Positions 18,041-26,725 of a stretch of 64,000 nt of DNA are shown here, one piece after another. The stretch's first letter is position 1. Every line of letters begins with the position of its first letter. The stretch lies in the NCBI RefSeq assembly GCF_041687215.1, contig NZ_JAWLCI010000006.1, forward strand, positions 58,346 to 122,345. The letters are read 5' to 3'. The DNA comes from Mariniphaga sp041687215. GTDB taxonomy: Bacteria > Bacteroidota > Bacteroidia > Bacteroidales > Prolixibacteraceae. Below the pieces are notes generated by a model that was not told the origin of the DNA, did not search any database, and saw nothing but the letters and a program-made list of their open reading frames with translations. The translations under genes and the position numbers were made by a program.

Positions 18041-18848
18041 ACTGAAAATAATCGGAATACGGTTCACATTCAGCAAAATATTCGCCCGGAGTATAACCCG
18101 AAAGTCTTTTAAAATCGTTAATCATGTGCGACTGGTCGTAATAGCCGCAATCGCACGCAAGTTGTGTGAGTGACATTGATTTTTGTCTGAATTTGATATG
18201 GAGCGCATGTTGGAAACGCACTGTTTTCAGGAATTGCCTGGGTGATGTTCCCACAAATGCCGAGAAATTTCGTTCAAACTGTTTGCGGCTCAGGCAGGTT
18301 AATCCCGACAGTTTTTCTGTGGAAATCAGTCCTTTCGTGCGGTTAATTTCCGAAAGACAAAAATTTATTCTGTTGAATTCGTGGTGTTTGTAGTAATTTT
18401 TCAGCCTCGCCAGTAAAAACTTTTCAGCAATTGCTACTTTTTCCTGAAAAGTGTTGGTTTCCTGAAGTTTTGTTTCCAAATCAGTTGCTTCGTGATTTAC
18501 GATGAATACCAGCGGAACATTTTGCTCAAAGAGTTGATTGATGGGTACATCAAAAATCTGAGCTGCTCCGTGCGGCTGAAACAAGATGGAAAAAAGCGAA
18601 AGTTTACCGGAAATTTGAAGATCGTAAAATTCTTTTTGCTGCCCTGAAATACAGGTGTTTTCCGGAATTGATTTTTTATAGCCGACGGTTTTTGGCCGGT
18701 GTTCAAAGTAAAATATGAGCTCCGGCAGGCCGCTGGGCACAATGCGTTGTATGTGCTTTTCGCCTGCCGGCAGACAATTCTCCAATGCCCAGTATTTTTT
18801 AATAAATGGTGCCAGGGCTTGGGAAGGAAAAGCATTCTGGAAATTCAT
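18039..18848 (-). CDS. AraC-family transcriptional regulator
   Basis: A 269-residue DNA-binding regulator. The C-terminal about 100 residues form the double helix-turn-helix of the AraC/XylS family: LSGLTCLSRKQFERNFSAFVGTSPRQFLKTVRFQHAL followed by LTQLACDCGYYDQSHMINDFKRLSGYTPGEYF. The N-terminal domain resembles the cupin-like sensor domain often paired with AraC in Bacteroidota (AlgR/DUF6597-type), beginning PSQALAPFIKKYWALEN. No target is evident. It lies 27 bp downstream of the BrnA-like antitoxin gene on the same strand and may be cotranscribed with it. Confidence 0.9.
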   Translation of the reverse strand: MNFQNAFPSQALAPFIKKYWALENCLPAGEKHIQRIVPSGLPELIFYFEHRPKTVGYKKSIPENTCISGQQKEFYDLQISGKLSLFSILFQPHGAAQIFDVPINQLFEQNVPLVFIVNHEATDLETKLQETNTFQEKVAIAEKFLLARLKNYYKHHEFNRINFCLSEINRTKGLISTEKLSGLTCLSRKQFERNFSAFVGTSPRQFLKTVRFQHALHIKFRQKSMSLTQLACDCGYYDQSHMINDFKRLSGYTPGEYFAECEPYSDYFQ

Positions 18849-18875
18849 GTTTTGGATTAACTTTTACAGTATAAA

Positions 18876-19136
18876 CTATTTCTCAGCAAAACGTTTTGTA
18901 CTAATAAAGTAAGACCGTAATAAATTATTAACAGCATTGTCGGAATCATGGCCCAACTCTTTCAGCCAAATTGCAATATCCTCATCAATTTTTAATTGAA
19001 CAGATACTTTTTTTTGTGGATATACGGCAACTGCATCTTCCCAAAATTCAACATCTGTGGCAGGAATATCAGAATAATTTATTTCTGAGTCATTTTTATT
19101 ATTTTTTTTACTATCCATGTTTTTTAAATTTTTCAT
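18876..19136 (-). CDS. BrnA-like antitoxin
   Basis: Small protein of about 86 residues following and overlapping the BrnT-like toxin gene. The N-terminus is polar and acidic (probably disordered, toxin-binding); the C-terminal part VSVQLKIDEDIAIWLKELGHD...NNLLRSYF looks like the ribbon-helix-helix DNA-binding domain of BrnA antitoxins. Start choice is uncertain: ATG at 19136 overlaps the toxin by 26 bp, a second ATG at 19118 by 8 bp. The antitoxin should neutralise the toxin and autorepress the promoter at 19406-19438. Confidence 0.8.
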   Translation of the reverse strand: MKNLKNMDSKKNNKNDSEINYSDIPATDVEFWEDAVAVYPQKKVSVQLKIDEDIAIWLKELGHDSDNAVNNLLRSYFISTKRFAEK

Positions 19137-19392
19137 GATAAATACTCCTTTCAATTTTGTTAGCTTTCCTTGCTGAAATAATCCGAATCGCTTGTTTTCT
19201 GTTAGTAAAGACAACAACGACTATTCCGTTTTTTACAATTCCGAGCGCAATCCAACGCTTTTCGCCATAATCTTTTCTTTTATCTTCTTTGACCAAATAT
19301 GGATTTTTAAATAATTGAATTACATCAGCAAAATCAATATTGTGCTTTTCAAGATTCAAAAAACGTTTTTTATCGTCCCATTCAAACAACAT
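19111..19392 (-). CDS. BrnT-family ribonuclease toxin
   Basis: A 93-residue toxin of the BrnT family (RelE-like ribonuclease fold). Features seen: N-terminal FEWDDKKRFLNLEKHNIDFADV, then KRWIALGIVKNGIVVVVFTNR and the RIISARKANKIER segment containing the conserved Arg/Ser/Arg residues. Length and layout (EW.D.K...N...H) match the family. It precedes its antitoxin, the order typical of brnTA. A close match to the Bacteroidota promoter consensus lies 14 bp upstream of the ATG, leaving a very short leader. Confidence 0.88.
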   Translation of the reverse strand: MLFEWDDKKRFLNLEKHNIDFADVIQLFKNPYLVKEDKRKDYGEKRWIALGIVKNGIVVVVFTNRKQAIRIISARKANKIERSIYHEKFKKHG

Positions 19393-19405
19393 TTTCTTTT
19401 TCGTT

Positions 19406-19438
19406 CAAAATTAATTTATTATCAGATGAATCCAAAAA
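19406..19438 (-). promoter_or_regulatory. Bacteroidota-type promoter of the brnTA-like module
   Basis: On the minus strand TTTTTG (19438-19433), exactly 19 bp, then TAATTTTG (19413-19406). This matches the Bacteroides consensus TTTG-N19-TAnnTTTG in both sequence and spacing and is 14 bp from the toxin ATG at 19392. Confidence 0.75.
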
Positions 19439-19491
19439 TCTTAAATCTCAAAAAAAGAATTGTAATCGGTTCATTATAAAAATCAGTTGAA

Positions 19492-19539
19492 AATTGCTGT
19501 TGGTTGAAAAGATTTTTTGCCTTTTAACCAACAGCAATT
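19492..19539. terminator. stem-loop terminator after the VOC gene
   Basis: AATTGCTGTTGGTT (19492-19505) and AACCAACAGCAATT (19526-19539) are perfect 14-bp inverted repeats; the stem can extend inward. It lies 20 bp past the stop of the minus-strand VOC gene and upstream of the brnT promoter, so it insulates the two units. Confidence 0.75.
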
Positions 19540-19559
19540 CATTTAAAGACGGTCAGATG

Positions 19560-19919
19560 TTACATGTCGCCATAAAGTCCCATCCGGTTTCCTTCGGAAT
19601 CGGTGAATAGGGCAAAGTAACCGCGTCCTTCAGCTTCGATTTTTGTTTTGGGCTGAACCACTGAACCACCGTTTTGAACGATTTTTTCGAGCGTGGCCTC
19701 CAGGTTTTTTCCGGCGTTCAGACTTACAATTACGCCGTCTTTCGATGGCTTAAAACCTGGTGCTAACGAAATGGCTCCTTCGCCCGAAGGGAAACAGGCC
19801 ATTTTTTCTACGCCGAAATCGATGCCCTCCAAACTGAGATTAAAAACTGCGTTGTAAAAATTAACTGCACGTTCGAAATTTTCTGCCGGGATTTCCACCC
19901 ATGAAATAAGTTTTTCCAT
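19560..19919 (-). CDS. VOC-family (glyoxalase-like) protein
   Basis: A 119-residue cytoplasmic protein of the vicinal-oxygen-chelate superfamily. Seen: the start MEKLISWVEIPAENFERAVNFY, the central GVIVSLNAGKNLEATLEKI repeat, and the end YFALFTDSEGNRMGLYGD, all typical of glyoxalase/bleomycin-resistance-like single-domain proteins. Such proteins bind a metal as dimers, but their substrates vary and none can be assigned. A TATTTTTG -7-like element lies at 19966-19959 upstream and a terminator at 19492-19539 downstream, so it is probably a single-gene unit. Confidence 0.88.
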   Translation of the reverse strand: MEKLISWVEIPAENFERAVNFYNAVFNLSLEGIDFGVEKMACFPSGEGAISLAPGFKPSKDGVIVSLNAGKNLEATLEKIVQNGGSVVQPKTKIEAEGRGYFALFTDSEGNRMGLYGDM

Positions 19920-20007
19920 TTTCTGAAATTTTTAAAATTTGACTTTGAATTGACCCGACAAAAATATTTTACAATTGATACTCATAATTGGAAAAATGCG
20001 ACATTCT

Positions 20008-20955
20008 TTAATTGATGTGATTTTTGAAAAACTCCACGATTTCATTTTTTACCGATTCGGGTTGTTCGTGGTCAATTCCGGGGAAAGTTTTTATCGTGGC
20101 ATTTACGTTTTCTTTCTCATAAATTTCCCTGCATTTTTGCCAGCGGGCAGGTTGCATCTCTTCGCCAAGCAGGTTAAAAACCAGTTCGCGTTCATCCAAA
20201 TCGTAACCGTCCTCATACGGAATGGCATCGTTGTCGTCCAGTTCGCCCATAAACAGAAACTGCGGCGTATTTTTAAATGCGTCGGTATTAAACGGTTTCC
20301 CAAACAGGTTTTGAAAATCATTCACCCCCAGCGGAAAGTTTAAGGATTCGTTTTCCAGTTCTGAAAGTGGAATCATCACCAGCCCGTTCAATCCACCAGC
20401 TGCGGCAGCCAGCACTTTTTCTGGATGAATTGCCGTAAACCGGTTCACAAATGTTCCCGATGCCGAAAAGCCAGTCATCAAAAATTTTTCATTCAACAGG
20501 AATCCTTTTTCTGAGAGTTTCTTTTTGGCATCTTCCACCATAGCCAGCAGTTGCAAGTCGATTCGTTCCAGTTCATTGTTTTTTTGATGAGCCAGGTCAC
20601 GGTCGAAGGCGTGAGTGTAAATTTTCCAGTTGGTTCTGGCACGCGGAAATACCGGCACAAGCAGCGGATACTGCAGTTTTCGGGCCACATAATTCCCGGT
20701 ATAAAATTCCCTGCTAGCAGTTCGTTGGGCCTTTTCAATGTGCTTTTGCAGGTCGTCATCTACAAATCCTGAGTTGTTGGGTTCCACAATTAAAACCTGT
20801 TCATTTTGAACACTCATTTTATCGGGAATAAAAAGAAAATAAGGAAAGTTGAATCCACTTTCAGGCCGGACTTCGGTAAAAATTAATTCTCCGTTTTTTA
20901 CTTCAGGCGAACATGCCAGAAGCGCAATCATTCCAATAATTACAAATTTTTTCAT
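20008..20955 (-). CDS. lipoprotein alpha/beta hydrolase
   Basis: About 315 residues. The ATG at 20955 starts a lipoprotein signal, MKKFVIIGMIALLACS, with the lipobox cysteine at residue 15. The body is an alpha/beta hydrolase related to polyhydroxybutyrate-depolymerase/esterase-like families: nucleophile elbow GFSASGTF, preceded by YPLLVPVFPRA and followed by AAAAGGLNGLV; the late FPGIDHEQP supplies the likely catalytic histidine. It is the third gene in a run with a HEAFH-motif membrane protein (10-bp gap). Substrate unknown. The frame stays open 22 codons further upstream, but overlap with the previous gene disfavours that start. Confidence 0.75.
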   Translation of the reverse strand: MKKFVIIGMIALLACSPEVKNGELIFTEVRPESGFNFPYFLFIPDKMSVQNEQVLIVEPNNSGFVDDDLQKHIEKAQRTASREFYTGNYVARKLQYPLLVPVFPRARTNWKIYTHAFDRDLAHQKNNELERIDLQLLAMVEDAKKKLSEKGFLLNEKFLMTGFSASGTFVNRFTAIHPEKVLAAAAGGLNGLVMIPLSELENESLNFPLGVNDFQNLFGKPFNTDAFKNTPQFLFMGELDDNDAIPYEDGYDLDERELVFNLLGEEMQPARWQKCREIYEKENVNATIKTFPGIDHEQPESVKNEIVEFFKNHIN

Positions 20956-20965
20956 CTGGTTTGAA

Positions 20966-22150
20966 TTAACTGTTTTCAACTGCTTTATTAAGGATATCAT
21001 CCAGGTAAATATTTTCATCAAATGCCGAATTTTTCCAGTTGGGCATCAGCCGGTCAAGCATAAGGGCCTGCAGCATTCCGCCGTAATAAAAACGGCTTTC
21101 TCCGGGGCGCGATGCTGTTCGTTTTACTTCATTTACCTGCCGTTTTAACCAGGATGAACGGTTCTTGTAATTTTTAAAATCTGAAATAGTTTTAATGGAC
21201 TCCACCGGTTTGTAGCCCGGATTGTTTTCTGCTTCCAGCCCGATATTCAGTTCGGCATATTTTGCGAGGCCTTCCAACCATTCCCGGTTTTTTTCGTACT
21301 GAATAAATTCTTCTGAAAGATTTGCAGTTTGCCTGCGCTCTTCTCTTTTTTTAAGAAACTGAATGGTGTAATAGTGCATTCTGTCCTTGTTTTCTGAGCG
21401 GTAAGCCTGAAGGAGTAAATGGGTTTCTTCTTTCCAACATTCGGTGTTTTTGGGTTGCTCCCATGGGTATTCCGACGAAAGGCGGGCTGCGTTTTCACCA
21501 TCAGCCAAACGCGCAGGAACAACCGTTCCCTGGAAAGCGTGAAAAGCTTCATGAGTCATTCCTTCAATGTAATTTTCAGCTTTCCCCATAAGCAAATTCC
21601 AGAAAATTTTATAGGGAAAAACAGCGTTCAAAACCGGCGGAAGTTCTTCTTTAAAGCCGTTGTAAAAAGCCACTGCTGCATACTCTTTGGTTTGCATGGT
21701 AACTACCCAGCGGTCGCCCACTTTTACTGTAAAATTTTCGGGTATGATTTCCGGATTGGGTAGCGGCTGGCGGTAGTACACCTCTCCGAAAAAATCATCG
21801 TCTTCAACAGGTTTCCAGTCACTTCCCCTGAATTCTTCGGCGGGCATTTTTTTCCAACCTGCCGGGGGATTGGCATAACCGGTTAAAAAAGCATATTTTT
21901 CATTGTAAACCATAACCGGGATTTGCTGCTCGCCCCAGCCCGGCCAAACCGAATTGCCCAGGTTCAGTTGCAGATTCATGGCTTCGGCAATGTAAGCTTT
22001 TTCTTTTTCCGAGAGTTTTTCAGTAATTTTTGACTGCGTTGGAAGTGTCAAATTGTACAAGGCAGAAACCATTGCCAGTGCAATGATTACGATAAATGTC
22101 CATTTAATCGCTTTTAAAAGAAAGCGAAATACTCTTTTCATTGTCTTCAT
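20966..22150 (-). CDS. membrane-anchored protein with HEAFH metallopeptidase-like motif
   Basis: A 394-residue protein I do not recognise as a named family. It has one N-terminal transmembrane helix (about residues 12-32, WTFIVIIALAMVSALYNL) and a large, probably periplasmic, domain. Near residue 205 the sequence MTHEAFHAFQG has the form HExxH of zinc metallopeptidases, in a helical setting (ENYIEGMTHEAFHAF), and a later Glu-rich stretch (EGLAKYAELNIG) could give the third ligand as in gluzincins. A metallopeptidase or degenerate peptidase is plausible. It directly precedes a lipoprotein hydrolase and probably shares its transcript. Confidence 0.65.
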   Translation of the reverse strand: MKTMKRVFRFLLKAIKWTFIVIIALAMVSALYNLTLPTQSKITEKLSEKEKAYIAEAMNLQLNLGNSVWPGWGEQQIPVMVYNEKYAFLTGYANPPAGWKKMPAEEFRGSDWKPVEDDDFFGEVYYRQPLPNPEIIPENFTVKVGDRWVVTMQTKEYAAVAFYNGFKEELPPVLNAVFPYKIFWNLLMGKAENYIEGMTHEAFHAFQGTVVPARLADGENAARLSSEYPWEQPKNTECWKEETHLLLQAYRSENKDRMHYYTIQFLKKREERRQTANLSEEFIQYEKNREWLEGLAKYAELNIGLEAENNPGYKPVESIKTISDFKNYKNRSSWLKRQVNEVKRTASRPGESRFYYGGMLQALMLDRLMPNWKNSAFDENIYLDDILNKAVENS

Positions 22151-22250
22151 TTTGGCTTTTTAATAAATCGGAGGATTCGTCTTTAACAGTATGCAAAAAT
22201 TACAAATTCAATTAGAAATGATGCCTGAATCGTTTTTTTTTATTGCTATT

Positions 22251-23048
22251 TTAAATGAGCTGGTTCAGATTTTTTGGGTCAGGATTGTAATCCACTTCAG
22301 CAATTTCGAGTTTTAGCCACGTCCACGGGCCGGAGTCCAGCATCCACGTAGCTTCCAATTTAGAAGGGATTTTAATGCCGTTAAATTCAGCATGTTCCTG
22401 CGCGGTTATTATCCATTCATAACGTTTGGCATCCTTTGCGTTTCCATAATAGCGCATAGCAACAAATTTTTCGAAAATCCCTTCGCTATTGAAATAAAAA
22501 TTGCCCGAACCGGATGTTTCCTTGAAATTCATGGTTGCTTTTGCGGAGTGTGGGTCCAGTTCCTGCCATGAAATATGAGGACTTACCATCCCCGATGGAA
22601 ACCAAACGGTTTCGCCCAGGTAGCGCTGTAATGTGCCTTCGTCCATTTTTTCGCCGGTTTCTTTTCCGAGGTTGAGAATTCCGTTCAGCGTCATCTGCAT
22701 TTCGCCTTTACCGTCGATAAATTTGTCGCGCCCGAGTACCGAAACAAAAGGCGCCATTTTCATTCGAACCGTCCAGATAAATGCCGGGTTTTCAGCATTA
22801 AAAAACTGCTGGGTAATGGCCTGTTTCCAATTTTTTTGTTCAGGTTTCAGTTTCATTTGAAAGCTTTGTTTTAAAGCGACTGTCCTGATTTTTTCTTTAC
22901 CAATTGCTCCCGAAACTTTCAGCCACTTTTGAACTGGCGCAGGAAGGTGAAGTATTTCTTTTTCAGTTAAAATTTCACTTTTCCGGGAGGTTGTGTTTCC
23001 CAATACAACCGAAGTTTCTTCTTTTATTTTTTGTTTGAATGAAGTCAT
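22251..23048 (-). CDS. DUF6544-like conserved protein
   Basis: About 265 residues, start ATG at 23048 overlapping the stop of the preceding membrane-protein gene as ATGA. The sequence (LPAPVQKWLKVSGAIG, VRLKQ-type strand then FIWTVRMKMAPFVSVLGRDKF, and GNFYFNSEGIFEKFVAMRYYGN) matches the pattern of a DUF6544-type family of unknown function common in Bacteroidota. No signal peptide or transmembrane segment is seen with this start. The much longer upstream frame is the other frame of the membrane-protein gene and should not be used. Translational coupling suggests a joint function with the membrane protein. Confidence 0.7.
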   Translation of the reverse strand: MTSFKQKIKEETSVVLGNTTSRKSEILTEKEILHLPAPVQKWLKVSGAIGKEKIRTVALKQSFQMKLKPEQKNWKQAITQQFFNAENPAFIWTVRMKMAPFVSVLGRDKFIDGKGEMQMTLNGILNLGKETGEKMDEGTLQRYLGETVWFPSGMVSPHISWQELDPHSAKATMNFKETSGSGNFYFNSEGIFEKFVAMRYYGNAKDAKRYEWIITAQEHAEFNGIKIPSKLEATWMLDSGPWTWLKLEIAEVDYNPDPKNLNQLI

Positions 23049-23914
23049 ATCCTGTTTTTTTTGATGTTTTTCACCATTAAAAATGCACATAAAATGGTAA
23101 CCAGATTGATTGCAGGAATAATAAAAACCGCCGGGATGATATTCACACCATTGATTCCCATGGCGATGATTTTTGCGCTGAGAGCGGTCATTAATAACGC
23201 AAGAAAGACAATATAAGGAACGCCCGTCAAAAATCCCATTGGTCTTTTTTTCAGAAGCAACCAACCGGCCACAAATGAAATCGGCAGGAGCAGGCCCAAA
23301 TCGAACCCCTGCACAATCATGGTGGTGTAGTGTTGCAAATCAACCGGGTAAACTGAGCCATCGAGCAGGGGAGGGACCACCCGGCCCAGCCACAAGAGGG
23401 CTATGGCGACGGAATTAAAAATCAGAAAACCACCGGTAAATTTTGCAGGCGCCCGGTATGAAAAATACCTTGAAATTGTTTTTAAATCGAAAGAAATGAA
23501 CAGATTGAATAAGGCGAAAAAAGTTAAGCCGAGCAGCACTACGTAACCCAGGAAAAGTTCATTGTACATGCCCATGGCCGTGTAAAACAGGTAGGTTACA
23601 AAAAAGTAACCAACTGTTCCGGTAAGCAAAAAATGTCCTTTTACCGAACCTCTTCGGTAACTGAAAAGCACAATAATTAAAAGCGGAATTCCGATAGCGA
23701 GTGTTACCACATCCTGCGCTATTCCCTGAATGGCAACATCGGCTGACATGTGTTTGTAAATTCCTTTCCCGTAAATGGTTACTATTTTTCCACGAATGGT
23801 TTCATAATCGAAATTCCCAGGCCCGCCAGTAGTAAATATTCCCACCAGGGTTGCAATTACAGACAAAATAATGATGGAGCCAATCAGAATGGTAATGGTC
23901 TGTTTTCGCTTCAT
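23045..23914 (-). CDS. polytopic membrane protein, unknown function
   Basis: A 289-residue integral membrane protein with about eight hydrophobic helices, starting ITILIGSIIILSVIATLVGIF and ending FIIPAINLVTILCAFLMV. I cannot assign a family. No transport or catalytic motif is seen. It is translationally coupled (ATGA) to the downstream DUF6544-like gene, a pairing that could mean a membrane anchor plus soluble partner. Confidence 0.7.
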   Translation of the reverse strand: MKRKQTITILIGSIIILSVIATLVGIFTTGGPGNFDYETIRGKIVTIYGKGIYKHMSADVAIQGIAQDVVTLAIGIPLLIIVLFSYRRGSVKGHFLLTGTVGYFFVTYLFYTAMGMYNELFLGYVVLLGLTFFALFNLFISFDLKTISRYFSYRAPAKFTGGFLIFNSVAIALLWLGRVVPPLLDGSVYPVDLQHYTTMIVQGFDLGLLLPISFVAGWLLLKKRPMGFLTGVPYIVFLALLMTALSAKIIAMGINGVNIIPAVFIIPAINLVTILCAFLMVKNIKKNRI

Positions 23915-23984
23915 TTTTGGTTTTTTTTGAGTTCACCCTAAAAATGCCATAATCTCATTAAATTGCCAAAATTTTACAACTGTT

Positions 23985-24719
23985 TTATGAAATGCAAATC
24001 GGTTTCCAGTGGTATTTTTGCCATTCTTCCTTCAGCAATTTCCTTGAAATTTCTCTTCCGTGGCCGGGCAAAAACAACCGGCACCTGGTGTTTAAAAGTT
24101 TTCCCCAGCTTTTTATCAATTCCGGCACGTCGTTGGCAAAAGGGGGAAAAACCGAATTTTTGAAAATGCTAAAAAGTGTGTCGCCTACCAGGGCAATTTC
24201 ATTGTCAACCAAAATGCTTAACGAGCCTGCAGTGTGGCCGGGCGTTGAAATGATGCGAACCAGTCCTCCGAACTCCTGCAATTCCAATTCATTTTCAATT
24301 AGAATATCAGGCTTGAACGTTTCGTAACTGAAACGTTTTATTTTGAGCCGTTTTCCCAAACCAACAATAATCCTTGAGAATTTAAACGTTCCCGAAGGCA
24401 GCGGCGTAAATCCGTTTTTGCAAAATTCTGCTTCTTTTTTGCTTACCAGAATTTTACAGTTTTCCTGCGCCTGGATTTTTGCGGCATTCTGGCAGTGGTC
24501 ATAGTGTGTGTGGGTAAGTGCCAGAAAATCTATGGTTTTCCCTTCATTTTTTAACTGTTGAAGATTCTTGTTCAGCTTTTTCCCGGAAGATTTTTTACCG
24601 GTGTCAACCAATAACCCACTGGTTCCGTTCCATACAAAATAAACGTTGCTCCTTCCGTTTAAAACCTTCAGGATTTCGAGATTATGAGCTGTTGTCCATT
24701 TTTTCAGGTTCTCCGGCAT
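23985..24719 (-). CDS. MBL-fold metallo-hydrolase
   Basis: A 244-residue cytoplasmic metallo-beta-lactamase-fold hydrolase. The metal-binding signature HTHYDH is at residues 70-75; further ligands are STPGHTAGS (His about 162), VGDTLF (Asp) and LPGHGRE (His). This set is typical of the glyoxalase-II-like/RNase Z-like MBL group, but no specific substrate can be given. It follows an alpha/beta hydrolase gene with a 6-bp or slightly larger gap on the same strand, so the two may be an operon. Confidence 0.88.
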   Translation of the reverse strand: MPENLKKWTTAHNLEILKVLNGRSNVYFVWNGTSGLLVDTGKKSSGKKLNKNLQQLKNEGKTIDFLALTHTHYDHCQNAAKIQAQENCKILVSKKEAEFCKNGFTPLPSGTFKFSRIIVGLGKRLKIKRFSYETFKPDILIENELELQEFGGLVRIISTPGHTAGSLSILVDNEIALVGDTLFSIFKNSVFPPFANDVPELIKSWGKLLNTRCRLFLPGHGREISRKLLKEEWQKYHWKPICIS

Positions 24720-24725
24720 TGGATT

Positions 24726-25622
24726 TTAATTTTTCTGGAGTACATCCAAAATATGGTTTCTGAGGGCTTTTGTGTTCAGCGCGCCGGTTATATGTCCGTT
24801 TTTAATAACTTTTACCGGATGTCCGGTGTAACTTTCTTTTTGCACTTGGTACTCGATAAACTGGTCGTAACGGCCCAGCAAGGGAAATACATTGGGGCTG
24901 TTTACTTTTTTAAATGCCTCGTCAAAATTCAAAACATTTTTTAAAGCTTCGGCATTTTTAAGCGCATTTTCAGAAGTAAGCTTTTTGTATTTGCTGCGAA
25001 TAAATAATTCCCCCAAAAATGTACCGGCCATTAATGGAATATAAACTGTGGAAGTATTGAAATAACTTCGGTGCAGGTTGGTCACCCATCCGCCCAAACT
25101 AATTCCCGATGTCAGAATTTTGTCACAGCCCTTGCTGCTCAACTCAGAAATAATAGCTTCGTTTAATTTTACCGATGTGGCAATCATTGTAGCAAAGTTC
25201 TGCAAATCAGTCATTTTTTCCTGGTATGCTTTTATTGAGCTGTTATGGAACGGTGCTCTTACCACAATTAAGTTTGCTTTAATTTCTTCCGGCGAGTTCA
25301 CAAATATCTGGAAAAACGTGTTTTTTGCACTTTTTCTGAAATCGAAAGGTCGTTCGTTGTTTCCGTGATGGTAAATGATTGTTGGGAAATTATTTCCATG
25401 CCATTTTACGACTTTGAAAGCCGGGTCCAAAATTCCAACGGGAGTTTCAGCCTCAAGTTCATAAGTTCCTTCCTGAAATTTTCCGGACAAATGAATTTCT
25501 GTATTATTAATCAGCGCTGAAAACCCCTGACTTTTCAAACTTTGGCTGAAAAACTTCTTTTTTCCTGTTGCCAGAGCTCCAATAGTTGCAGTAAGGTTAT
25601 CGAAAAAAATATGTTGGTTCAT
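24726..25622 (-). CDS. alpha/beta hydrolase-like protein
   Basis: About 298 residues starting from the ATG at 25622 (MNQHIFFDNLTA); a TTG nine codons upstream is also possible. The fold markers are PTIIYHHGNNERPFDF (oxyanion region), the nucleophile elbow TSGISLGGW and a late GHPVKVIKNGHITG with a likely catalytic histidine. No signal peptide is seen, so it is probably cytoplasmic. Substrate unknown. It lies between a DUF1801 gene and an MBL hydrolase gene, all on the minus strand with short gaps. Confidence 0.75.
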   Translation of the reverse strand: MNQHIFFDNLTATIGALATGKKKFFSQSLKSQGFSALINNTEIHLSGKFQEGTYELEAETPVGILDPAFKVVKWHGNNFPTIIYHHGNNERPFDFRKSAKNTFFQIFVNSPEEIKANLIVVRAPFHNSSIKAYQEKMTDLQNFATMIATSVKLNEAIISELSSKGCDKILTSGISLGGWVTNLHRSYFNTSTVYIPLMAGTFLGELFIRSKYKKLTSENALKNAEALKNVLNFDEAFKKVNSPNVFPLLGRYDQFIEYQVQKESYTGHPVKVIKNGHITGALNTKALRNHILDVLQKN

Positions 25623-25656
25623 TTTTTGGTTTTTGGAATAGGTATCCAAAACCGTC

Positions 25657-26112
25657 TTATCGTTTCAAATTTTTCTCATAAATTTTAATCCATTCTTCTA
25701 CGGTCATTTTTCCTGCCAGTTCGCCAATCAGTTCAAAAGGAATTTGTTCCGGCTTTTTAAACCGAAGGCAGCTTTTTCCCATATCAAGTTTGGTTTTTAT
25801 GTGTTTTGGATATTCCTGAAGAAACCAGTCCATAAGGTTTTGGTGGGCATACAAACCAAAATGATAAATTGCAATGTGGTTTTTTTGTGATGCCAGATTG
25901 ATAAACGGAAGCGGCAATTCATGATTCGAACGATAACCTTCCGGGTAAATTGATTTGGGAACCACATACCCAATCATTCCGTAACTCATTTCTTCGGCAA
26001 ATCCTTCGGACAGGTTTTCAAGAATTACTTTTCTGAGTTTTGAAACGACTTCTTTTCTGTCATCAGGAAGTTGTTCGATGTATTGTTCCGGTGTGGTTGC
26101 TTCAATCTTCAT
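25657..26112 (-). CDS. DUF1801 domain protein
   Basis: A 151-residue soluble protein of the DUF1801/YdhG-like family of unknown function. The typical start EQYIEQLPDDRKEVVSKLRKVI and the centre EEMSYGMIGYVVPK and SQKNHIAIYHFGLY are seen, then the basic/Leu-rich end GKSCLRFKKPEQIP. Family members are small iron-chaperone-like or unknown-function proteins; no role can be assigned. It follows the rhomboid gene with only a few bases between. Confidence 0.88.
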   Translation of the reverse strand: MKIEATTPEQYIEQLPDDRKEVVSKLRKVILENLSEGFAEEMSYGMIGYVVPKSIYPEGYRSNHELPLPFINLASQKNHIAIYHFGLYAHQNLMDWFLQEYPKHIKTKLDMGKSCLRFKKPEQIPFELIGELAGKMTVEEWIKIYEKNLKR

Positions 26113-26116
26113 TTTT

Positions 26117-26725
26117 TCAGAAATTTGGTAAAAGTTCGATAAACCGGCTAAACAGATCAGGCTTTAAAATAATGGGAAAAACAAACCCGAAAACGGCACC
26201 CAGAAAGTGTGCATCGTGGGCCACATTGTCTGTTTTGCGTTTGCCCATTTGGTAAGAATAAATAAGGTAACCCACCCCAAAAACAATTCCCGGAATGGGG
26301 ATAATGGCAAACAGGTAAAGCATTTCCCACGGGTCGAGAAAAATAAAGGTGAACAACACAGCAGATACCGCTCCTGAAGCGCCCACTGCGTTGTAATAGT
26401 AATCGTTTTGGTGCTTAATCAGGCTCCAGATATTGGATGCCAGCATGCCGCCCAAATAGAGCAGGATAAAGTAAAAAACAGCTTTATTCCCGAAAAAGTA
26501 ACCAAAGTAAGTCTCCACATTTCTTCCGAAAAAATACAGAACCAGCATGTTCACAATCAGGTGGGTCCAGCTTACGTGCACAAACGCATGTGAAATTAAA
26601 CGGTAATATTGTTTCCGGTGAACCACCTGCGCTGCGTTGAACTGGAGTTTTTCCATCAGCGATACATTCTGGAACGCTAGAAAGGAAACCACAGCAGTTA
26701 TTCCGATTATAAAGTATGTTATCAT
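26117..26725 (-). CDS. rhomboid-family intramembrane serine protease
   Basis: A 202-residue, six-helix membrane protease. The catalytic serine is S117 in the motif GASGAV, and the catalytic histidine H173 is in HDAHFLGAVFG. The L1-loop region and HAFVHVSWTHLIVNM helix are as in GlpG-like rhomboids. Both catalytic residues are intact, so it should be active. It overlaps the stop of holA by one base (TGATG) and probably shares its transcript. Confidence 0.93.
   Translation of the reverse strand: MITYFIIGITAVVSFLAFQNVSLMEKLQFNAAQVVHRKQYYRLISHAFVHVSWTHLIVNMLVLYFFGRNVETYFGYFFGNKAVFYFILLYLGGMLASNIWSLIKHQNDYYYNAVGASGAVSAVLFTFIFLDPWEMLYLFAIIPIPGIVFGVGYLIYSYQMGKRKTDNVAHDAHFLGAVFGFVFPIILKPDLFSRFIELLPNF

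Noticed and set aside
22251..23264. Long start for the DUF6544-like gene
   Set aside because: The extra 72 codons overlap the membrane-protein gene in another frame and contain no domain; the ATG at 23048 forms a normal ATGA overlap.
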